Shown: positions 47,606-56,830 of the stretch, piece after piece | How the letters are laid out: each line of letters opens with the position of its first letter | Numbering within the stretch: the stretch's first letter is position 1 | Origin: Verrucomicrobiota bacterium | Lineage (GTDB): Bacteria > Verrucomicrobiota > Verrucomicrobiia > Chthoniobacterales > UBA10450 | Direction of reading: 5' to 3' | Length of the DNA: 64,000 bases | NCBI GenBank assembly: GCA_003221195.1 | Contig: QHQO01000020.1 | Location: 1-64,000, forward strand | Program-made: the position numbers and the translations under genes | Notes under the pieces: generated by a model | Database searches by the model: none | The model's input: the letters and a program-made list of their open reading frames with translations, nothing else | What the model was told of the DNA's origin: nothing

Positions 47606-48058
47606 TCAGCCTTTCCGCAATTTCTGTAGTTGCGCGATAAACGCCGCGGGACCGTCGGGAAAGTAACCGTCATACCGCCAAAGCTTTTGTCCGTCGGCGC
47701 TGAGCACTACAATAGTCGGAAACCCCACAATCTCATACTGCTGCGCAAGTTCGCGATTCTGCTTTCTTAGTTCGGGGGTCTGCGGTTTGGCACGCGGGAA
47801 ATCCAGTTCTACAATGACCAGATTATTCCGCGCATAGTCCTTAAACTCCGGCTGTAACAGGATCTCTTTGTCAAACTTTTTGCACCAGCCGCACCAATCT
47901 GAGCCGGTAAAATCGAGCAACAGAAATTTGTTACCAGCCTTAGCTTCTTGCTGCGCTTTCTTGTAATCAGTGAGCGAGTCAGACTCCGCGCGGGCGAACG
48001 GCCCGGAGATAAAAATAAAGGCCGCAACCGCGAAAAGAAAAAAACGATAGGTTTTCAC
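47606..48058 (-). CDS. Exported thioredoxin-fold protein
   Basis: 150 aa; signal peptide; LLDFTGSDWCGWCKKFDKEIL (CxxC), GFPTIVVLSADGQKLWRYDGYFP. Confidence 0.93.
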   Translation of the reverse strand: MKTYRFFLFAVAAFIFISGPFARAESDSLTDYKKAQQEAKAGNKFLLLDFTGSDWCGWCKKFDKEILLQPEFKDYARNNLVIVELDFPRAKPQTPELRKQNRELAQQYEIVGFPTIVVLSADGQKLWRYDGYFPDGPAAFIAQLQKLRKG

Positions 48059-48144
48059 GTCACCATCTTCGGTGGAAATACTGCCTGACGCAAGAGCCCC
48101 GAAAGGATTCGGAACCAGCGCAGCAACTTATTTTCACTCCGCAA

Positions 48145-48172
48145 ATAGCCCGGCGAACGAACGCCGGGCTAT
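48145..48172. repeat. Hairpin between the SWIB and thioredoxin genes
   Basis: ATAGCCCGGCG-AACGAA-CGCCGGGCTAT, perfect 11-bp stem, no T-run on either side. Confidence 0.65.
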
Positions 48173-48186
48173 CGACGGTTTGGGAT

Positions 48187-48468
48187 CTACCGCAGATGCT
48201 TCGAGACGAGTTTGGTCATCTCGAACATACTCACCTGGCCCTTACCATTGAATACAGGCCTGAGTGAGTCGTCGGCGTTGATCATGGTTCGTTTCTTTTT
48301 ATCCTGGCAACCGTGCTTCTTGATGTAGTTCCAGAGCTTTTTGGTAAGCTCCGAGCGCGGTAGCGGCTGCGACCCGACAATGGCAGCAAGCTTATCGTCA
48401 GGCTGGACCGGTCTCATGAAGGCGGGATTCGGTTTGCGCTTGGAAGTTTTCTTTTTGGTTTTCGGCAT
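48187..48468 (-). CDS. SWIB/MDM2-domain protein
   Basis: 93 aa; FMRPVQPDDKLAAIVGSQPLPRSELTKKLWNYIKKHGCQDKKKRTMINADDSLRPVFNGKGQVSMFEMTKLVSKHL. Confidence 0.94.
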   Translation of the reverse strand: MPKTKKKTSKRKPNPAFMRPVQPDDKLAAIVGSQPLPRSELTKKLWNYIKKHGCQDKKKRTMINADDSLRPVFNGKGQVSMFEMTKLVSKHLR

Positions 48469-48528
48469 GGAGGCTGATTAACGTTTCGCTGGGGAGAGAG
48501 CAACACTAATTTTAAGCAAACGAAAAAT

Positions 48529-49701
48529 TTATTGAGGGGCCATCCGGCGCACCGCCAAAGCCGTCATATCATCAGACAAGGCCTCTTTGGGGTTATTTGG
48601 CGTTACTTGTTCTAAAATTCCCTTGAGTAATACTTCGGCAGTTGGAGCAGAATGATTCAGCATCTTCTCTAACTGTTGGGGTGTCACCCGATGGCGTCCA
48701 TTTTCTGAAGAGCCAAATAAGCCATCGGTATAGAGAAGGAAGGCGTCCCCTGGCTCAAAGTCGAGCGCAGTCTCCACAAATTCGGAGCGTTCGACCAGGC
48801 CTAACGGAGGCGCGACCGACGCAATCGATTCCGTTGCACCGTTCTGGCGAACGATGAGAAGAGGCGGATGACCTGCGCCAACCGCGTGCGCGCTTCCCGT
48901 TTTGTGATTGATCGCGACACACATCGCTGTCATGAAAGAGCGGCCGCCAAAGATGCTTCGAAAGTCATCGTTGACTGCTTCCATCACGCTGGCGGGCGCG
49001 TTGTGTTCCGCACTGCCATGGTGAAAGAGAAGCTTTGCGAGCGTTGTAAGCAGTGCAGCAGCTGCCCCGTGACCGGACCCATCGGCAATCCAGAACAGGA
49101 TCCGACCATCTTTCATGCACAGCCAACCGTAGATGTCGCCCCCTACCTGGATTACCGGACGGTAAGAAGCTGCAACATCCCATCCGGGAAGCACCAGGGG
49201 CTTTTGGGGAATTAACGATTGCTGCGTCAAGCGCGCAGCCGCCAGATCGCGCTCAAGGTCTCGACGCCATCTTTCGAGTTCGTCATTTTGCCTCTCCAAT
49301 TGTCGCCTCATGGAACGGAGACGAAGCTGGGTCTCGATTCGCGCACGCAACACTGCTGCATTGACTGGTTTTGTCACAAAATCATCTGCGCCAGCTTGCA
49401 AACAATTGACTTCGCTTTCCTCGCTGCCGTGCGCAGTCAGCATAATTGTCGGCACCTGCGCAATTGCCTGGTGCTGATCCGAGCGAAGCTGTTTTAGCAC
49501 CTCGGCGCCATTTGCTCCTGGCATGTCGAAGTCGAGCAGCAGAAGGGAAGGCGGCTTGGCGTGAATCATCTCCAACGATTCAGCTCCGTCCCCGCACACC
49601 TGGCAGTTGTATCCCGCGGACGTCAGCACTTGCGCCAGGATTTTGCGGCTCAAGGCGTCATCATCTACTATCAAGATTTCTGCGTGGGTGTTGTTTGCCA
49701 T
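48529..49701 (-). CDS. Response regulator with C-terminal PP2C/SpoIIE phosphatase domain (RsbU-like)
   Basis: Receiver ILIVDDDALSRKILAQVL...LLLLDFDMPGANGAEVLK...TKPVNAAVL; phosphatase VGGDIYGWLCMKDGRILFWIADGSGHGAAAALL...FLLYTDGLFGSSENGRHR. Met at 49701 preferred over 49788. Confidence 0.93.
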   Translation of the reverse strand: MANNTHAEILIVDDDALSRKILAQVLTSAGYNCQVCGDGAESLEMIHAKPPSLLLLDFDMPGANGAEVLKQLRSDQHQAIAQVPTIMLTAHGSEESEVNCLQAGADDFVTKPVNAAVLRARIETQLRLRSMRRQLERQNDELERWRRDLERDLAAARLTQQSLIPQKPLVLPGWDVAASYRPVIQVGGDIYGWLCMKDGRILFWIADGSGHGAAAALLTTLAKLLFHHGSAEHNAPASVMEAVNDDFRSIFGGRSFMTAMCVAINHKTGSAHAVGAGHPPLLIVRQNGATESIASVAPPLGLVERSEFVETALDFEPGDAFLLYTDGLFGSSENGRHRVTPQQLEKMLNHSAPTAEVLLKGILEQVTPNNPKEALSDDMTALAVRRMAPQ

Positions 49702-49853
49702 CGATATCTCTATCTTGGATTCGGATGGAAAGCGGACTGTCATTGTATCCGGACGAGTTTTTGCAAAAGCACCGCCGAGCGTGAACAAAAAAGAGATTTA
49801 ATGATTGGCAACGACTGAGACTGTGGATACGATTGTTGCAGTATTTTCCATTT

Positions 49854-50249
49854 ATGAAATTCTCATTGTCGCTTGCTCTGTTCACAGCCTTCGTTGTCGC
49901 CTCATGCAGTGAAGAGCCGCAGCCACCACCCTCCCGACATCGGGCTGCGAGCTATGCCCCCGGTCAGCCCGACCAGTACCCGCCACCGCAACAGCCGTTC
50001 AATCCAAATGGTCCCGCTCAACCTACAGGCACTCCGCCCGCGGAAACCGCAGCAGCTTCACCTCCTCCAACAGCAGCCGCGCCAACGAAGATCGCAAAGG
50101 GAGATTATCCGTACGGAATTCCTGTGCCTGGCAAGCCTCATCTGGTAGAGAGTCCCTATTCACCTGGCAAATATATCGATGTGGAAGGCTTTCCTCCGGG
50201 GACGGAGGTAAAGGATCCGTACACGGATAAGATTTTTCTTGTTCCGTGA
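49854..50249 (+). CDS. Proline-rich lipoprotein with C-terminal VPGKP...VKDPYTDKIFLVP motif
   Basis: MKFSLSLALFTAFVVASCSEEPQ (lipobox VASC), Pro/Gln/Ala linker, C-terminal PVPGKPHLVESPYSPGKYIDVEGFPPGTEVKDPYTDKIFLVP. Confidence 0.75.
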   Translation: MKFSLSLALFTAFVVASCSEEPQPPPSRHRAASYAPGQPDQYPPPQQPFNPNGPAQPTGTPPAETAAASPPPTAAAPTKIAKGDYPYGIPVPGKPHLVESPYSPGKYIDVEGFPPGTEVKDPYTDKIFLVP

Positions 50250-50373
50250 CGGGTTGCTTTTGAGGGTGTTCAAGGCTGATGCTGGATGCTGATATTGGGT
50301 GCCGATTGTCGCAGCGTCTGTCTTTTTGTCGAGCATCCCGTATTGAGTATTCACTAACGGTTTCTTCTTATCT

Positions 50374-51729
50374 ATGGAGTTGCGAGTAAAACGGGCACCT
50401 CGAATTGACATCGAGATCACCGTGCCGGGCGATAAGAGTATCTCGCATCGCGCGGTAATCATCGCTGCCTTGTCGAATGGAGTGTGCACTCTTCATGGGT
50501 TTCTTCCGAGCGAAGATTGTATGCACACAGTGAATGCGCTGCGCGCACTCGGCATTAAGATCGAACAACCTGATCCGACCACGCTAATCGTGCACGGGAA
50601 AAGGCGGGTTCTCACGCCGCCCAAAAGCGAAATCAATTGCGGCAATTCCGGCACCACCATGCGCCTTCTCGCCGGGTTGCTTGCCGGGCAGACCTTTGAA
50701 AGTCGCCTTGTCGCGGACGCCGGGCTGTCAAAACGTCCGATGGAGCGAGTCATTGCGCCGCTTCATCAAATGGGTGCAAATATTGTCGCGGAAGGTCCGG
50801 AAGATACGCCACCGCTGCGCATTCAGGGCGGTTCCTTGCGTGGGATTCGTTATCGAACGCCTATCGCGAGCGCACAGGTGAAAGGCGCACTGCTACTGGC
50901 CGGCCTCTTTGCCAAGGGCAAGACCACCGTAATCGAGCCAGCCCCAACTCGGAATCATCTGGAAATGATGTTTGATTATTTCCTGGTCCGAATAGCGGTG
51001 GACGGGAGTGGCAGCGTCACTGTATTTGGCGACCAGGTCCCAGAGTCCCGCGACTTTGCCATTCCAGGCGACATCTCTTCCGCGGCCTTTTGGCTGGTTG
51101 CCGCTGCGGCTCAACGACGAGGTCATCTACTCATTCGCGATCTTGGCCTGAACCACACGCGAACGGCGTTACTCGGTGTTTTGCTTCGAATGGGTGCGCA
51201 AGTGCGCGAAGCGATTGAAGAAACCGATCAAGTTGAACCGCGTGGAATTGTCGAAGTCACCGGTTTGCCGCTTAAGGGTACTGTCATTCAGGGTAAAGAA
51301 GTACCGCAGCTTATCGATGAACTGCCGATCCTTGCAGTCGCAGGCGCTCTTGCGGACGGCAAGACGATTATTCGGCACGCGGAAGAGTTGCGCGTAAAAG
51401 AAAGCGATCGGATCGCTGCAATCGCGCACAATCTGCGTGCCATGGGAGCACAGGTAGCGGAAATGAACGATGGCCTGGAGATCCTTGGTCCGGCGCCGCT
51501 GCATGGGGCCCGTGTGCCAAGCTTTGGCGACCATCGTATTGCGATGGCGTTTGCCATAGCCGGCCTATTCGCTGATGGCGAAACTATTGTTCAGGAAGCC
51601 GAATGTATTCGTGAATCTTATCCTGGCTTTGAAACCGTGCTTGAAGAGTTCACAAATTCAAAACGGATGCAGATCAGCACGCCAGTGATTGGTTCACTGA
51701 CTCCTGGTCCGGTCGAGGAAGGAGCATGA
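50374..51729 (+). CDS. aroA: 3-phosphoshikimate 1-carboxyvinyltransferase (EPSP synthase)
   Basis: 451 aa; VPGDKSISHRAVIIAAL, NCGNSGTTMRLLAGLLAG, DAGLSKRPMERVIAPL, ELRVKESDRIAAIAHNLRAMG, FGDHRIAMAFAIAGL. Confidence 0.98.
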   Translation: MELRVKRAPRIDIEITVPGDKSISHRAVIIAALSNGVCTLHGFLPSEDCMHTVNALRALGIKIEQPDPTTLIVHGKRRVLTPPKSEINCGNSGTTMRLLAGLLAGQTFESRLVADAGLSKRPMERVIAPLHQMGANIVAEGPEDTPPLRIQGGSLRGIRYRTPIASAQVKGALLLAGLFAKGKTTVIEPAPTRNHLEMMFDYFLVRIAVDGSGSVTVFGDQVPESRDFAIPGDISSAAFWLVAAAAQRRGHLLIRDLGLNHTRTALLGVLLRMGAQVREAIEETDQVEPRGIVEVTGLPLKGTVIQGKEVPQLIDELPILAVAGALADGKTIIRHAEELRVKESDRIAAIAHNLRAMGAQVAEMNDGLEILGPAPLHGARVPSFGDHRIAMAFAIAGLFADGETIVQEAECIRESYPGFETVLEEFTNSKRMQISTPVIGSLTPGPVEEGA

Positions 51730-51806
51730 TCCCCTGAAGTATCTGGGGGCCGCATGTACATCACTGGACGCTTGCCCTGCATCTTTCAGGCGCGCTAATT
51801 TCCGGG

Positions 51807-52460
51807 ATGCGGGAACAGTTTCATCGGGTAATTGCCATCGACGGCCCGGCGGCTTCTGGAAAAAGCAGTGTCGCACGAGGGCTCGCTCGGCGACTGGGAT
51901 TTGTCTACGTTAATTCTGGGGCGATTTATCGAGCAATCACCTGGCGCATCCTTCAGAAGAAAATCCACCCGGAGGAAAACGAGCGTATCGCTGACGCCCT
52001 TCAGACAGCCGCCATCACATGTTGCCTGCAAGACAATGAGTCGCGCATTTTGATTGACGACGTGGATCCCGGGGAGCGTTTGCGTGATGATTGTGTAAAC
52101 GAAAACGTTGCGGGCGTCAGTCAGTTCCCGGTGGTTCGCCAGATTGTCGCGAAGAAACTGCACGAGCACGCACAAAGCCACGATCTGATCGTGGAAGGCC
52201 GGGATATTGGTTCGGTCGTTTTTCCCGACACGCCGTACAAATTCTACCTTAATGCTTCGCCTGAAGTGCGTCTCCAGCGTCGTGCCGCACAAGGGGGACG
52301 CGACGAAATCACGATACGTGATCGCGCTGATTCTTCGCGCCCCGTCTCACCTCTCGTCATCGCGAAAGACGCGCATATCATCGACACGTCACATCTTACA
52401 ATTCAGGAGGTCATCAACGAGATCGTTGGCGTACTCGAGAAAATGGGCCTGCGGACTTAG
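51807..52460 (+). CDS. cmk: Cytidylate kinase
   Basis: 217 aa; IAIDGPAASGKSSVARGLARRLGFVYVNSGAIYRAITWRIL, VEGRDIGSVVFPDTPYKFYLNASPEVRLQRRAAQ. Confidence 0.97.
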   Translation: MREQFHRVIAIDGPAASGKSSVARGLARRLGFVYVNSGAIYRAITWRILQKKIHPEENERIADALQTAAITCCLQDNESRILIDDVDPGERLRDDCVNENVAGVSQFPVVRQIVAKKLHEHAQSHDLIVEGRDIGSVVFPDTPYKFYLNASPEVRLQRRAAQGGRDEITIRDRADSSRPVSPLVIAKDAHIIDTSHLTIQEVINEIVGVLEKMGLRT

Positions 52461-52467
52461 CGATTAA

Positions 52468-53082
52468 ATGAATTTCTATTACTGGCTCGGGTATCACCTT
52501 AGTCGCCTCGTTGGCCGATTGTTTTTTCGTCTTCGTGTAGTTCATAGGGAGCGGATGCTTCAGGACGGCCCCGTCATCCTCGCAATGAACCATCAGAGTT
52601 ATCTCGATCCGCCGCTTGCGGGCATTACGTGCGATCGGGCAGTTTACTTTCTGGCGCGGCGAACCTTGCTCGATGTACCGCTGCTCGGCCGGCTTTTGCC
52701 AAAGCTTAATGTAATCCCAGTTAATCAAGAGGGCATCGACCGAAGCGCCCTGAAGGCCTTGATTCGTGTTCTAAAGGCTGGCAACGCAGCCCTGGTCTTT
52801 CCGGAAGGGTCGCGCACCGTCGACGGTAGTTTGCAGTCGGCCGAGCCGGGATTGGGCCTCGTAATTGCAAAAACGCTCGCGCCAGTCGTGCCGATGCGGA
52901 TCTTTGGCGCCCATGAGGCCCTGCCACGCGGTGGCGGCGGTTTGCACTTTGTGCCAATTACCATCGTAATCGGAGAACCGATTCTTTTTACGGCTGCCGA
53001 TCTAAACTCACCAGCGAAGGATCTCTACAAGCGCCTAAGCCAGCGAGTCATGGATGCCATCGCGGCATTGCGCTTAATCTGA
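52468..53082 (+). CDS. plsC: 1-acyl-sn-glycerol-3-phosphate acyltransferase
   Basis: 204 aa; MNHQSYLDPPLAG (HX4D), LVFPEGSRTVDGSLQ, VPMRIFGAHEALPRG. Confidence 0.93.
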   Translation: MNFYYWLGYHLSRLVGRLFFRLRVVHRERMLQDGPVILAMNHQSYLDPPLAGITCDRAVYFLARRTLLDVPLLGRLLPKLNVIPVNQEGIDRSALKALIRVLKAGNAALVFPEGSRTVDGSLQSAEPGLGLVIAKTLAPVVPMRIFGAHEALPRGGGGLHFVPITIVIGEPILFTAADLNSPAKDLYKRLSQRVMDAIAALRLI

Positions 53083-53163
53083 TACGGCTTATTCCCTTTC
53101 ACCGAGCAAGGAAAACGAGTAAGGTCTCCTTGCGCGCGTGAGATCGATATCGATACTTCACAC

Positions 53164-53358
53164 GTGAATTCGCCGCAGCAGCCTGCCAAGAGACTTCGAT
53201 CGTCTCAGGTTCCAAGGAGCGCCGTCACGCTGATGATCATCATCGTCGTCTCACTCGCGCTGGTGGCCATCTTTGCCAATATTCAACGCCTTCGCCGTGG
53301 GCAGATCGAAACGATCGTCGTGGTACCGGCAAGCTCGGTAACGCCCCAGCCGCGCTAA
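53164..53358 (+). CDS. Small hypothetical single-pass membrane protein
   Basis: 64 aa; VTLMIIIVVSLALVAIFANI helix. Confidence 0.45.
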   Translation: MNSPQQPAKRLRSSQVPRSAVTLMIIIVVSLALVAIFANIQRLRRGQIETIVVVPASSVTPQPR

Positions 53359-53433
53359 CTTTCATTTGACTAGCAGCCGCTGTCTCGGTTTGTTCGTGCG
53401 AATTAACGGAAAACCAAAAATACAACCTACGAT

Positions 53434-53958
53434 ATGAAAAAACTCTTTGTCCTCTCGATGCTTGTTCCTTTGGCAATGGTTTGCTCCTGCCAAAAACAGG
53501 ATGCAGCGGCCGAACAACAACTCGCTCAGCGGAGAGCCGAGCTGGATACGCGCGAGAAAGCATTAGACGAACGAGAGAAAGCATTGGCCGAGAGAGAAAA
53601 AGCAGTGGCGCGCGCGGCGATGGTTCCAGCCGACCGTCAATTGCGCGCGTTGAAAAAGGATGCCGCTTCGAATGTTCCGCCTTCTGCAACAATCCCTCCT
53701 GGTTTAGCGCCGCCTGATACTTCGCAGCTCAAAGCTAGTAGAGCCGAAAGAATGGAAGAGCTGCGCGCTCTAAGACAGCGCAGATTGGAGGCACTACAGA
53801 GAATGAGATCGACCATGCGGGCACAACCCAATTCCGGTGCCGGGGTGCCTGCCGATACCAGTGCGTCTGGCAACACCAGCGGGTCTTCTGATACCAGCCC
53901 GTCTGCCAGCCCCGGCGCGGAAGCGACTTCACCTTCTCCGTCGTCTACGCCCCAGTAA
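53434..53958 (+). CDS. Hypothetical lipoprotein with heptad-repeat coiled coil and Ser/Pro-rich tail
   Basis: 174 aa; MKKLFVLSMLVPLAMVCSC lipobox; tandem heptads TREKALD EREKALA EREKAVA. Confidence 0.65.
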   Translation: MKKLFVLSMLVPLAMVCSCQKQDAAAEQQLAQRRAELDTREKALDEREKALAEREKAVARAAMVPADRQLRALKKDAASNVPPSATIPPGLAPPDTSQLKASRAERMEELRALRQRRLEALQRMRSTMRAQPNSGAGVPADTSASGNTSGSSDTSPSASPGAEATSPSPSSTPQ

Positions 53959-53981
53959 ATACTAGGTGTTGACCAATCGCT

Positions 53982-56723
53982 TCAAAGTAAACTAGCCGGC
54001 GAACTTGCGCGTTGCGTTGCTAGCTCGCGAGCGTATTGCAGGGTGTCAATTGAATCGACATTCTTGTCGCGCCGGATTGCCTTGATTCTAGGGAAACGTA
54101 GTGCCAGGCCACTGGCGTGGCGTGGGCTGGGCTGAATTGAATTAAAAGCGACTTCGAGGGTCACGTCTGGTTTCACTTCGCGATACCGGCCGTGGTCTAC
54201 GATGGTGTTCTGCTTGAAATGCTCGGTCAACTCTGCAATCTCTGCGTCGGTTAATCCGCTGTAAGCCTTACCAATCGGCAAGAGCTTGCCAGTAGTTTCA
54301 TCGCGCACGGCAAATGTGTAATCGCTCAACACATTATTGCGCTTGCCATGCCCAAACTCGGCACCCACCACCACGACATCCAGCGTCGCCAGTTCTTTCT
54401 TAAGCTTGAACCAAAACATGCCGCGGTTACCAGGCAGATAGAAGCTCTCCGGGTCCTTGATCATCAGCCCTTCGTTTAAGCGCTGCCGCGCCTGTTGGAA
54501 CGTTTGTTCGATCTCGGCTGCAGAATGCGCGGGCATCACCGTGGCAATTTGAAAATGCGGGGGCAATTGCACGCTGCTGAGATGTCTTCGCCGCTGATGC
54601 AGCGGAGTTTTTAACAACGACCGGCCGTTCAACCAAAGAAGATCGAAGATCACAAACGCGACCGGCACATCTGCCGCTGCACGCGCGAATAAATCGGCAC
54701 CGTTACTCCTTCGTCCCAGCCGCTTCTGCAGATCGAAGAAGGTGAGTGCGCGACCCTTCTCGAAAGCAATAATTTCGCCGTCGATGATCAGCTCCTCCTG
54801 GAAATTACTGGCTTGATCGACAACCTCGGGGAATTGACCTGTGATACGCCGCAAGTCGCGAGAGAAGATCTCGACCTGTTGCGTACTGCGGTGGAGCTGT
54901 GCGCGAACGCCGTCGAATTTGTCCTCCAAATAGACCGTAGCCGGCGCGGACGACGCCAGTTCCCGGTCAGTCCTTGCACTTTCAGTAAACCGTTCCCACA
55001 CCGCTTCAGCCGTCGGTTCAGGCGTCGCAAGCATGCATTTGATGGGACGAAAAATCGACAGTTCCGCCCGGTTTAGTTCGTTTCGTGAAGCAAGCAGCGC
55101 CGTCTGACCAATGTCGCCTAACAACATGTTGGCTTCTCTTACCTGCTCAAGAGGGACACCGAATGCCTTCGCGATCGCCTCCTCGACCAAACCCTCGCGC
55201 AATCCGATGCGCAGATCGCCAGTTAGAATTTTGACGACGTACTGACCTTCGCGCGCAGACAACCTTGAGAATCGATTTCGCAGCAGCTCGGCCTTGGCAA
55301 TCGGACCGCGCGCTCGGTGGAGATTTTCAAATAGCTCGCCCGTTTCGCTAATGCTGAACGGCTGAGGTGTCGTCCTTCTGTCGAGAACTTCGAACGCGGT
55401 CTTGCCCGCATCGCCGTGGCTGCTGGCGACGCGATGAAATTCCTCGTCGCTGACTTTGGTGGCCGCTTGCATCGCGCGAAAGATTACGGCCCAGCCAGCC
55501 TGCAAGGTGCGCGGGTCGCTTTGAGCAAAGGCTTTCCCGGTGAAGTAGGGTGTCGCAATTCGAAGCTGCTCCCTCGTGAGGCCGCGCAAATAATCGGCAA
55601 GCAGTCGAATTTTTTCCAGTTTGGCCGGAGTTGCAGCGATCGCCTCGCCAACATTCGCAAACGCGAGGAATTCGGATGTGCTGGCGCAGCCGTCTTCCGT
55701 GCGGCGTCCGGCGTCGGAGGTAGCAACGGAAGGGCGGGCAGGAATTTGTGGCAGCGTAAACTCCATTTGGTTTTCTTCACTTAACGCCCATGCTTCGATG
55801 CCGCGTTCACGCAAATCGCATGCAAACGAAGCAGCGAAACCGTGGAGTGTAAGCACGCGTCGCGGCTGTACGAATTCGACATAGCGAAGCAGATCGTTGT
55901 AATCAGCGTGATCGGACAGTGCAAAAGCCGCGTCAACTTGATAGCGATAGATTGCGTTTGGATCGACCGCCCAACCGCTGATCATCGCTACGCGTTTGCG
56001 CGCAATTTTTTCCAGCATGTGTGAATGATTCGCGCTGGGTGGGCAGATCAGAACTTTTCCAGCAGCGTCGTTCGGGTTGTAGCGAAGATATTTGCAAAAC
56101 GATTGGCCAAACTGCTCGTAGATGCGGGTCATCCGATAAACCGAACCGTGGAGCATCGGGGTTAACCCAGCTCCATCAAGCGAACAGAGGATCTCCTGCG
56201 CCTTGCCTAACGAATACCCAAGGAGCACGGGTACTCCACCGTCATCAATTGTTTCCTGGCAAAAGGCAATTATTTGATTAATGACCTGTTCCGTTGGTGG
56301 GAATCGATAACGCGACAGACCGAATGTCGTCTCCATGACGAGTGTGTCCGCCTTGCGCCATTCCGCGGGCTCGGCCGATTTACCGGGACGCAGCTTAAAA
56401 TCGCCGGTGTAAAGCAATGTCTCGTTTCCGGCAGAAAGGAAACATTGCGCCGATCCGAAGATATGCCCGGCCGGCAATAGCATCAGGTCGATCCCGTGCA
56501 CCGTTCGTTTGTCACCGAATGGCAGAATGTACTCTGTGCGGGAGCCTGGCAGCCGGCTTTGCATCAAGCGTGCCGTCCGCTCGGAAACAATGACTTCTTC
56601 GTGTGGCGCAATGTGGTCACTGTGCGCGTGCGAAACGAAAGCAAATCGCTTTGCGTCCCATGGGTCGAGCCATAAGTTCTGGCGCGGCAGATACACCCCG
56701 CGCTCATAACGAACTTCAATCAT
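53982..56723 (-). CDS. Fusion: metallo-beta-lactamase-fold (ligase-associated) exonuclease plus ATP-dependent DNA ligase
   Basis: N-terminal FVSHAHSDHIAPHEEV, LYTGDFKLRPG, ALSDHADYNDLLRYVEFVQPRRVLTLHG; C-terminal ligase KxDG YLEDKFDGVRAQLH, ELIIDGEIIAFEKG, GLMIKDPESFYLPGNRGMFWFKLKKE. Met at 56723 preferred over 56810. Confidence 0.93.
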   Translation of the reverse strand: MIEVRYERGVYLPRQNLWLDPWDAKRFAFVSHAHSDHIAPHEEVIVSERTARLMQSRLPGSRTEYILPFGDKRTVHGIDLMLLPAGHIFGSAQCFLSAGNETLLYTGDFKLRPGKSAEPAEWRKADTLVMETTFGLSRYRFPPTEQVINQIIAFCQETIDDGGVPVLLGYSLGKAQEILCSLDGAGLTPMLHGSVYRMTRIYEQFGQSFCKYLRYNPNDAAGKVLICPPSANHSHMLEKIARKRVAMISGWAVDPNAIYRYQVDAAFALSDHADYNDLLRYVEFVQPRRVLTLHGFAASFACDLRERGIEAWALSEENQMEFTLPQIPARPSVATSDAGRRTEDGCASTSEFLAFANVGEAIAATPAKLEKIRLLADYLRGLTREQLRIATPYFTGKAFAQSDPRTLQAGWAVIFRAMQAATKVSDEEFHRVASSHGDAGKTAFEVLDRRTTPQPFSISETGELFENLHRARGPIAKAELLRNRFSRLSAREGQYVVKILTGDLRIGLREGLVEEAIAKAFGVPLEQVREANMLLGDIGQTALLASRNELNRAELSIFRPIKCMLATPEPTAEAVWERFTESARTDRELASSAPATVYLEDKFDGVRAQLHRSTQQVEIFSRDLRRITGQFPEVVDQASNFQEELIIDGEIIAFEKGRALTFFDLQKRLGRRSNGADLFARAAADVPVAFVIFDLLWLNGRSLLKTPLHQRRRHLSSVQLPPHFQIATVMPAHSAAEIEQTFQQARQRLNEGLMIKDPESFYLPGNRGMFWFKLKKELATLDVVVVGAEFGHGKRNNVLSDYTFAVRDETTGKLLPIGKAYSGLTDAEIAELTEHFKQNTIVDHGRYREVKPDVTLEVAFNSIQPSPRHASGLALRFPRIKAIRRDKNVDSIDTLQYARELATQRASSPASLL

Positions 56724-56830
56724 AAAACCGAAATTTACTTGCAGATTCGCGTAAGTTCCACAGGAGCCGGAGAACTGGAATGTGGGGTTGCTCGTTGACA
56801 CCCGATTCAAAACCCGGCTTTATTAGGCGA

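Noticed and set aside
53143-53154. Palindrome ATCGATATCGAT in a short intergenic gap
   Set aside because: A single 12-bp palindrome without a partner site or known operator context is not enough to call a regulatory site.
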